Positions 16,336 through 17,188 of a DNA stretch of 17,188 nucleotides are shown here, piece after piece. This stretch comes from CAZZIZ01 sp964654535. Lineage in GTDB: Bacteria; Bacteroidota; Bacteroidia; Chitinophagales; UBA2359. The notes under the pieces are model-generated. The model was not told where the DNA came from. It saw only the letters and a program-made list of their open reading frames with translations, and searched no databases. The position numbers and the translations under genes are program-made. The stretch lies in contig CAZZIZ010000059.1 of assembly GCA_964654535.1 (NCBI GenBank), positions 1-17,188 on the forward strand, read 5' to 3'. How positions within the stretch are numbered: position 1 is the stretch's first letter; the number at the start of each line of letters is the position of its first letter.

Positions 16336-16432
16336 AACAGCCCCGAACCTAAAACTCGAGCGCAGCGAGAGCATACGCTCAGTACTAACGCCTTTGCTAA
16401 AAAGCGCGGGCGACTGCATTCGCCAATCAATG

Positions 16433-16455
16433 CGTTCCGACTGAAAGTCGGAACG
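16433..16455. terminator. Perfect 10-bp hairpin at the 3' end of the toxin gene
   Basis: CGTTCCGACT (16433-16442) and AGTCGGAACG (16446-16455) form a perfect stem with a 3-nt loop, 10 bases past the toxin stop codon on the minus strand. There is no U-tract, so a factor-independent terminator is doubtful. A 3'-end stabilising stem or a dispersed palindrome is as likely. It has the same build (GCG start, 9-10 bp stem, 3-nt loop) as the hairpin at 11554-11574. Confidence 0.45.
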
Positions 16456-16465
16456 ATTATGGAAA

Positions 16466-16759
16466 TTACAGTCTTCTAGTCAGGTCTCTAGACGAGTGAT
16501 GTACCAAAAGTATATGAACTAAATCGGCGGAAACAACTCGATATATAATTCGATAATTTCCTTCTCTTATTTCACGAATTGTTGAATCGTTGATTTCGGA
16601 AACTAGCTTGCCAGAAAGCGGCTGTTGGATAAGTTGTTGGGTTGAGGAGTATATTTTTTCGATTTGCCTGGCGGCGTAGCGTTTGGAATCGGTAGAAATG
16701 AAGTCAAATATCTCGTTCAGATCATTTTGAGCTGAGCGCAACCATTTTATTTCTGCCAT
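16466..16759 (-). CDS. RelE/ParE-family toxin of a type II toxin-antitoxin system
   Basis: 97 residues, normal for the family. Typical features in order: W6, then SAQNDLNEIFDFI (9-21) in the first helix, a second helix to about residue 44, QQPLSGKLV (45-53; the usual P-x-x-G-x-x-V turn), REIREGNYRIIYRV (62-75; the conserved R-E and YRI-Y strands) and a C-terminal VHHSSRDL (86-93). By family it is either a gyrase-directed (ParE) or a ribosome-dependent mRNA-cleaving (RelE) toxin; sequence alone does not decide, though the RE-YRIIY pattern is closer to ParE. Its ATG lies inside the end of the upstream antitoxin gene (13-base overlap), so the two are translationally coupled in antitoxin-first order. 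Confidence 0.88.
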   Translation of the reverse strand: MAEIKWLRSAQNDLNEIFDFISTDSKRYAARQIEKIYSSTQQLIQQPLSGKLVSEINDSTIREIREGNYRIIYRVVSADLVHILLVHHSSRDLTRRL

Positions 16760-16992
16760 TTGTTCATCTCTTCTTTCATTTCCTCATTAGAAATGGTATC
16801 GTTCGCTTTGGATTGAGCTACTCGCTTTTCCAGCTTTTCGATGAAGACTAATTTATCAATTAGTTCATCTATAGAAATTTCATCAGGAAACTGATCAAGA
16901 TGTTTTATTAGTGCTGCTTTTGAAATCATGACATGCTTATTGTCTATAAGATACTCTAATCGAGGCTGTAAATCAATAACTGTATGACTCAA
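16747..16992 (-). CDS. Antitoxin partner of the RelE/ParE-type toxin
   Basis: Up to 81 residues. The longest reading uses TTG at 16992; no ATG or GTG lies between it and the in-frame stop upstream. The Met at residue 22 (ATG at 16929) gives a 60-residue protein starting MISKAALIKHLDQFPDEIS, close to the size and N-terminus I would expect for this class, so the ATG may be the true start. The C-terminus (EKLEKRVAQSKANDTISNEEMKEEMNKWQK, quoted here only by its ends: EKLEKR and NKWQK, residues about 52-81) is a charged helix followed by the S-NEE-..-W-K ending typical of small antitoxins that wrap RelE/ParE toxins. No clear DNA-binding motif is visible. Known role of the class: neutralises the toxin by direct binding and often represses the operon with it. 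Confidence 0.8.
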   Translation of the reverse strand: MSHTVIDLQPRLEYLIDNKHVMISKAALIKHLDQFPDEISIDELIDKLVFIEKLEKRVAQSKANDTISNEEMKEEMNKWQK

Positions 16993-17052
16993 TCTATAGA
17001 AAGCGTTGGGTTGTTATCTGTCAATACCGAACGAGTCCGCGTGAGGGATAGA

Positions 17053-17148
17053 GACCTTTGTGGAGCTCCTGTTGCTGGAGACAAGAAGTATTCTTAGCTC
17101 CCTAGAGCTAGAAGAGTACTTTGTCTGCAGCAGAACAGAGCGACGGTC
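17053..17148. repeat. Long three-tier imperfect inverted repeat upstream of the toxin-antitoxin operon
   Basis: From outside in: GACC (17053-17056) with GGTC (17145-17148); GCTC (17065-17068) with GAGC (17138-17141); CTGTTGCTG (17069-17077) with CAGCAGAACAG (17128-17138); GACAAGAAGTA (17080-17090) with TACTTTGTC (17117-17125); TAGCTC (17095-17100) with GAGCTA (17105-17110), loop CCTA. The flanks GAGTCCGCGTGAGGGAT (from 17033) and CGAAAGCCCGACCC (from 17148) look like a dispersed Bacteroidota intergenic element I recall. No gene is visible between 16993 and 17188. Confidence 0.6.
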
Positions 17149-17164
17149 GAAAGCCCGACCCAAT

Positions 17165-17188
17165 AAAAAAGCCCCGCATTTTAATGCG
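17165..17188 (-). terminator. Left half of an intrinsic terminator for a minus-strand gene beyond the right edge (partial)
   Basis: A run of six A (17165-17170) is followed by GCCC and then CGCATT/AATGCG pairing around TT, where the window stops. If the next bases are GGGC, the stem would be 10 bp and, read on the minus strand, followed by six U. The completion is inferred. Confidence 0.5.

Larger units (their letters stand above)
15520..16465. other. 946-base gene-free region rich in palindromes and REP-like repeats
   Basis: I find no ORF with protein-like composition on either strand, no tRNA and no rRNA. From left to right: icmF leader (15520-15626), a minus-strand terminator, a sigma-54-like site, tandem ACGCCC motifs near 15719-15747, a 12-bp hairpin, a nested inverted repeat, a 6-bp hairpin, three REP-like elements with an 11-bp hairpin among them, and a 10-bp hairpin at the toxin gene's 3' end. 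Individual elements are listed separately. Confidence 0.7.

Noticed and set aside
17029..17188. Tail of an rRNA operon, tmRNA or tRNA at the right edge
   Set aside because: The fold and GC-rich words suggested it, but there is no CCA-type acceptor end, no T-loop motif and no recognisable 5S or 23S end sequence.

Overview
The window looks like a piece of a Bacteroidota genome, probably a marine or environmental member of the Flavobacteriia or Saprospiria. Two large secreted proteins end in the CHU_C / gliding-motility-associated C-terminal domain that the type IX secretion system (T9SS) uses as a sorting signal. Intergenic regions carry palindromic repeats of a kind I recall from Bacteroidota, and strong Shine-Dalgarno sequences are absent. 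A run of exactly 100 N flanked by an identical 55-base sequence shows that this is a scaffolded short-read or metagenome assembly.

Layout. Positions 1-932 (+) hold the 3' end of a secreted-type protein with two copies of one beta-rich domain. Positions 1019-9013 (+) encode a 2664-residue T9SS cargo: signal peptide, an unnamed N-terminal module, about three Ig/PKD-like domains, eleven Cys- and Asp-rich repeats, and the C-terminal sorting domain. After the assembly gap, 9313-11520 (+) encodes a 735-residue relative with the same plan but only one Cys-rich repeat. The two look like paralogous cell-surface or adhesin-type proteins that differ mainly in repeat number.

On the minus strand, 12160-15519 encodes an IcmF-type fused acyl-CoA mutase (B12 domain, G-protein chaperone domain, mutase domain). 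A small lipoprotein gene of unknown function (11647-12150) follows it 9 bases downstream. Together they form an apparent two-gene operon running toward the 735-residue gene, with a convergent intergenic hairpin between.

Upstream of icmF lies a 946-base stretch (15520-16465) with no convincing gene. It holds a clear minus-strand intrinsic terminator, a sigma-54-like site just upstream of that terminator, several perfect hairpins, a nested inverted repeat and three REP-like elements. Next comes a minus-strand toxin-antitoxin pair of the RelE/ParE type (antitoxin 16747-16992, toxin 16466-16759, overlapping by 13 bases). The right edge is another gene-free structured element with a long three-tier inverted repeat and half of an intrinsic terminator for a minus-strand gene beyond the window.

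The most interesting items are the paralogue pair that differs by repeat expansion, the shared N-terminal module with no domain name I know, and the structured non-coding DNA on both sides of the toxin-antitoxin pair. I see no CRISPR array, rRNA, tRNA or insertion-sequence transposase.
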